Of a stretch of 15,030 bases of DNA, positions 6,101 to 12,100 are shown piece by piece. Under the pieces are notes generated by a model, which did not search any database, had not been told where the DNA came from, and saw only the letters and a program-made list of their open reading frames with translations. Every line of letters starts with the position of its first letter. Positions within the stretch are counted from its first letter, which is position 1. Origin of the DNA: Cyanobacteriota bacterium (lineage in GTDB: Bacteria; Cyanobacteriota; Cyanobacteriia; Phormidesmidales; Phormidesmidaceae); contig JAIXUR010000278.1 in the NCBI GenBank assembly GCA_027483425.1, positions 1 through 15,030 of the forward strand, given 5' to 3'. A program made the translations under genes and the position numbers.

Positions 6101-9100
6101 CCAGGGCCGTTGATCACCTCCCAGCGGGTGGTCAGGGGTTGAGCGCGATCGCCCCGCCCATCCCTGACTAGCTCACCGCGCAACTCTAGGGGCTGGCGGA
6201 AGCCGATCTCCTGGTCATCGCCAGCCCGTACCAAGGGGGACTGGTTGACGAGCAGATCGAGCTCCTCGGTGGTGGACAGGGTGCCATCGCTGGCGGTGAG
6301 GCTGAGCTGGTAGCGGCCAATGGCGCTAAAGCTGGCGGTGGTCACGGGGCTGTGGCGTTCCGCCAAGGTGACGATCGCCCCCGCCGGGGCAGACTCCACG
6401 GCCCAGGTGACGAAGATGGCCTCGGGGGAGAGGCGATCGTCCGCCACGGAGCCCGGCAGGGTGGTCTGCACGGTGTCATTCTCCAGGTGCAGGGTTTGGC
6501 TGCGGCCCACCCGCACCACCGGGGGCGCATTGGGGGCGCGTTCCCCCGCTAGCAGAGCGGTAAGTTCCGGGCTGTCGGCCAGGGCGGTGGGCTCGGCCAC
6601 GCCGTAGAACAGCCGCATAAACTCGGTGATGCTGGCCACGTGGGGCTGTAGCTCGGGCATAAAGGTGGCCACGGTGTCGCGAATGGCGCGGGAGAATTCG
6701 CCAACGTCATCGACCTTTTCGGCCACAAAGGGGTCGAGCCGTTTGATCAGCTCAAAGTTGCTGTCGATGCTCAGCTCTCGCAGGGTAGATTCCAGCGCGG
6801 GCAAGGGTTTGGTGCTGCCGATGGAGGGCAGCACCCGGCTGACAAAGGTGACCCGGTGGAAAATGCGCCAGCAGGGGGGCTTGGTGCTAGAGCCTTGGTT
6901 GGCATCGCGCAGGCCGCGCAGGGCCAGGGCGTTAGTGTCGGTGCTTTGCTCTAGCCAGATGGGGTCAACTACTTGGTTAAAGAAGTGGTCAAAGTGGTCG
7001 GTCTGGGGCTCTAGGTAGAAGGTCATAAATCGGTAGGCATCTACCTTGCCAGGATGGCGCAGGGCTTTAGGCGTGAGGGGGTTGCTGAGGTCAAACAGCA
7101 CTTCACCCGCTTCATCCCGCAGAAACACATCGCGTTCTACTTCATCGACATTTACCTCGACCGAGAAGCTAGTCTCTGACTGAACGCTTTTGGTGGCCTG
7201 CACGTTCAGTCGCCCGCCAAACATGGCCTCAAAACCAAACTTGAAGCCAACACCGCTAATGGCTACGTTTAGGTCGGCAAAGATGCCTGCCTGCCCTTTA
7301 AAGGCGTAGGAGCCACCGTAGCTTTCCTGCACCACGTCCATGGTTTCCTGGGTTTCAGCAAACAGGCCGCCGTCCGCCGTCCACACGTAGGTGTTGGCCA
7401 GGTTGCGCTTCTCTAGCCGGGGCAGGTTTTGCAACACCTCCTCGCTGCCCAGGTCGCCGGTCTGGCCAAACAGCACATTCTGTCGACGGCCTACTGCCCC
7501 GGCATCGTACTGGTCATAGTAGGCCCGCACTCGCTCCTCTTCGCGCTGGATGCGCTGCTTGAGGGCAAAGGCTTCGATCGGTTTGTAGAAGCTGCTGTCG
7601 CTGCTAAAGGTGAGGGCGTTGGGGTAGGCAGGGTCGGGGGTGAAGCCGATTTTGCCATCCAGGGTGCCCTGCTTGGTGTACTGCGGGTTGATAGGGAAGT
7701 TGATGATGTTGCGATCGGGCGGAATGTCGGGGTTGGCCCGCATCTGGTATGACACCAGGGCGCTGTTGTGCTTGAGGCGCAGGGCAAACACATCGGCGGT
7801 TTGCGACTGCACCAGGGCAAAGCCTGTGTTTTCGGGAATAAACCGCCGACCGACATCGCCAAAGGCCACGGCATTGGAGGATTCCACAAAGCCCTGGAGC
7901 TGCTGTTTGCTAGATAGGTTGGTAGTCAGCCCCAGGCTGGTGCTGCCCGAGCTGAGCCAGCCCAGGGAGTTTTCAAACTTGGCCTTAATTCCAAAAGCGC
8001 CGTCCGCATCGGCCACAGTTAGCTCCAGGCCAATACCGGCGCTGGCATTGGCTTTGGTGAGCAGCCCTAGGGTCAAGTCAAAGCTGGAGTCAAAGCCGCT
8101 CTCTTTCTCGGCCGAGAAGGTGAGGTCGGTTTTGCTGGCCTGCTTGAGTTCTACGGAGCTGGCCCCGTTGTAGTTGGCAAATTCGCCTAGCACGACCCCC
8201 CGGCTGGTGAGGTTTTCGCCGGGGACTGGCGGAGCCCCTTCGATAAAGCCGATCAGCTGCGGGGCAAATTGCACCTGGCCGACCCATTCGGTGACCAGTT
8301 CTCCCACCTTAAAGCCAGTGACTAGCTCCCACTGGCCATTCTTAATCAGGCCATAGCAGCGCTTGTAGGTGCCAAACAGATTGCCATCGGCATCGGTTTG
8401 CAGGTCGCCGTACTCCTGCACGGCGGGGGCGCTCTGGAGGCGATCGCTAAAGGGCGTCCGTACCCCCGCTAGCGCGCTGCGCACCTGGGGCGTGTCTTCG
8501 CCAATGGGCGCGGTGGAGAGCACAAACTCTGCGGCAAAGGGGGTGAGGTCGTTGCCCAGCAGCGAGAAGTCGGAGAGCACGCCGGGCCTATTGGTGTCGA
8601 AGGGGTAGTAGGCCAGCAGGTCTTTGCGGTTGTCGAGGAACTGATCGTTTTCGCCCAGTAGGCGGCGGAAGAGGTTGTCCTGAATCTGCTCTAGGGTACG
8701 GCTAGTTTGCCAAATGCGGACTTCCTCCAGTTCGCCCTGGAAGAGCTCCTGGGTTTGGTTGTTGCGCCGAATGCCGCCCAGGGTGAACTGGGACTGGGTG
8801 GCGAGCAGGGCCGCGCGATTTCCCTCTGACACCGGCTCACTGGTCAGCAGTTCTCCGTTGCGGTAGAGCAACAGCTGCGATCCGCTGGGGTTAGGGTCTT
8901 TGACCCACTGCACCGGGCCCTTAAAGCGGGCGTGACTGCCGCTCTTAGCGTCAAAGGCGATGGTGCCCTCGGCTTCTTCAAAGCGCCACCAGGAGAGCAG
9001 TCCTTTCTCGCCACCTTGGAGGGTGGGCTTGAGGCTGCCTGCCTCAAGGGGCACGTTCCACAGGCGAATTTCAGCCAGCACGCCGTTGAGGGGGGTGATC

Positions 9101-12100
9101 GCTAATGGTTCGCGGAATAGCCGAAGCAGTTGTTCAACTTGCTCAAGGGTTGGAAGAGCCCCGTCACCGGGCAGTTCAATGCCTACCAGTCTGGCAAAGA
9201 CCACCGTCTGCTCATCCGGGAAGGACAAGGAGGGAAGGTCAATAGCAACGCCATTGATACTGTCTACCCGGCCACCGTCAGGGCGCAGGGCCGACAGGGT
9301 AAAACCAGAGCCAAACTCCAGGGGTTGATTGCTACTGCCGATATCCACCGGCTGCTGGGGTTGACCAGCATTGATGCCTGGGTTAGTGCCTTCGCCATTG
9401 CGGTTGTCCTCCTGGCGAGGCGTGCCAGTAGTGTCGCTGCCAGGTTTTTTGTACTCAAACACGCCAAAGGGCTTCCCACCGGGGGTATTGGCCTGGCCAT
9501 CCACAAAGAACTGAATGGCATCCCAGGAGACGATATCGACACCGGTTTGCTGGCCGCCATTGTTGCGCACTGGGTTGGTAACGGTGTTGCGCTTGCGGGT
9601 GACGGTGACCGTATGGAATGCTGTCGGGTTTGGGATGGGCTCAGAAACAAACAGGTGCTTGTTACCCTTGACATCCTCAAAGGCGAAGACAGCGCGCCCA
9701 GCGGGGTTGAGATACAGGGCGTAGGGCACCTGCTGCTCGGGGTCTTCAACGGCGCTGATTTTGCCCTTGGTGAGCAGGGCGCGGGGCTGGCTCAGGTCGT
9801 TGACCTTAAAGGCCACTTCCACCGTCAGATCGCGGTTGATGTCGAGGGTGAGATCGGTGCCCGCGTCTAGAAAGGTGCCATCCTGGCCGTCGAGCTGCAC
9901 CCCGTAGGACTGGTTGAACACCGCCGCCAGGTGGTTCCACTGGCCGCCGGAGATTTTCTGCGACGCCTGCACCAGCTGCTCGCCCACCCCGGCAAAGACC
10001 GAGTAGGCGGGCAGGGGAGATTCTGTCGGCTGGGGATTGCCCACCAGGGTGCCATGGTGGCCAAAGCGGGAGTGGTCGGTGGCGCGGCGGTTGCCAAAAT
10101 CGTCAAACCGCCAGCAGGCGACCAGGTCGGTTTCGTTGCCCGCCAGTTCTCGGCTCATGTCGGCGGCAATTTCGGCCTGGGTGCGGCCCCGCTGCCAGAG
10201 GCGCGCTTCAGCGATCGCCCCGTTCAAAATCCGCCCGCGATCGCTGCCAATATTGGGATGGGCCCCCAGGCCCCAGTCCGCCGAGATGGGGATGGCCCCC
10301 ACCGTGGCGGACTGCTCGCCCAGGGCAATGCCGTTGCGGTACAGCCGCCAGTGGCTGCCGTCGTAGACCCCGGCCAGGTGTACCCAGGCCAGGCCCGTGC
10401 GATCGGCGACGGGCATGACGATGGCAACCTTGTGGTCGATGCCGTCGGTGCCATTGTGGCTGCCCACTTCGTAGCGCCCTTCGTTGATGCGTAGAAAGAC
10501 CTGGCTGCCGCTGCCGTTGCCGTGGACGATCAGGTTGCCTAGGTTTTCATTCTTGGCGGGGCGCACCCAGACCTCTAGGGTGATTGCCCCGGCAAAGTTG
10601 AGATGGTCGGTGTTGGCAATGCGCACGACATCGGTGCTGCCGTTGAGCTGAATGGCCGTAGTCAACTCCTCTCGCTTTAGGCCCAGCAGGTAGCGGGTAT
10701 CGGGGGTGCCAGCGGTAGGCTGGTAGTGAATGACCCTTGCCCGCTGGTTGGCCTCGGCAATTTGGGTGGGGCGCACCCAGGCTTCTAGGGTAAGGTCATC
10801 CTGGGGCGAAACGCCGCGCAGCTTTTGGGTCAGGGCGGCGGCGTTGGGGGCCTCTAGTCGGGCGTGGCTCTGGGCACCGTCGAAGGCGTAGGTGTGGCCG
10901 GGGGCCTCCGACACCCAGCGGCTGCTCAGGGTGAGGCCGCTGCGCACGGTCTGGTTCTTGACCGCCTGCCCGGCCCCGTTGGCGATCAAGGCCAGCAGTC
11001 GAGAGCCTGAGGCGAGATCGGCCCCGCCCTGGGTGGTGCTGGCCTGGACGGCGTAGTCGTAGGCCAAGAAGAAGACCGGCAGGGGTTCTACGGTGGGGTT
11101 GGCGACCTCGGTGCGAATGCTCAGCGCCGTTGCCCCCTGCTCCACAGCGGCGACTAGAACGGCCTTGAGGTCGCCAATGAAGAGGGTGGCCCCAGCGGGC
11201 AGGGAACGGGTGATGCCGCTGGGCACGGTGAGGGTGTCGGCGCGGCCGCCGGTGAGGGCAATTTCGCCCCGCCCGACAAAGGTGCGATCGCCCGCCTGAC
11301 CATTTAGCACCTTGGCCAAGCCCTCGGGGGTGCGGGGCACCTGTCGCCAGGTTTCGGCAATTGTCTGCTCGCCCGCCTTGACCTGGAGGGTGACGGTGCA
11401 GGTGTCGGCCTCGTCCCCAGCCACGTCGAGGCGAATGCGATCTAGCTCGCCCTCGGTAGAGCGGGCAAAGCCGACCACGGCCTCGGTGCCTAGGGCATCG
11501 TTGAGGGGGTAGCGGGCCCGCTGGGTGAGGGTTTTGTAGTAGGCGACGAAGAACTGGTCGTCGGTACCCCGGAAGTAGAGGGCCACGTTGCCCACGGCGC
11601 TGTCAAACAGCAGCGGCGTATCGTCGGACCAGGCGAAGGTGAGCAGCCCGCCTGCGATCGAGAGACCGCTGACATCGCTCTGTACCAACGGCATAGTGGC
11701 GGCAAAGCCCTTGTTCAGGAGGTTTTGTAGGGCCGCCAGGGTGGTGCGATCGCTAATTACCGCCTGTTCTAGCTGTCGCCGCTGCTGGTCTTGCTCGGTG
11801 CGCAGGGTGGCGATGCTGGCGCGCAGGGTGATCAGCTCATTCAGCAGGGCGGCGAGGTCGCTGGCGAGGGTGTTGAGCGATTGCTGGAGTTCGTCGCGAT
11901 GGCGGCGAAAGGCCGGGTTTTCAGAGATCTCTAGGCTGGAGATGCGATCGTTAATGTCGGGCCCCACATTGGTGGTGGGGTTGGTAAACGTGTGCACAAA
12001 CCCCCGCTGGCGACCATTGTCGTTGCGGTTGGCGTGCTCGAAAACCGTCACCTGCAGGGCGGGGATCAATTGCTGTGACCCCCGCCCCAGGCGAACAAAG

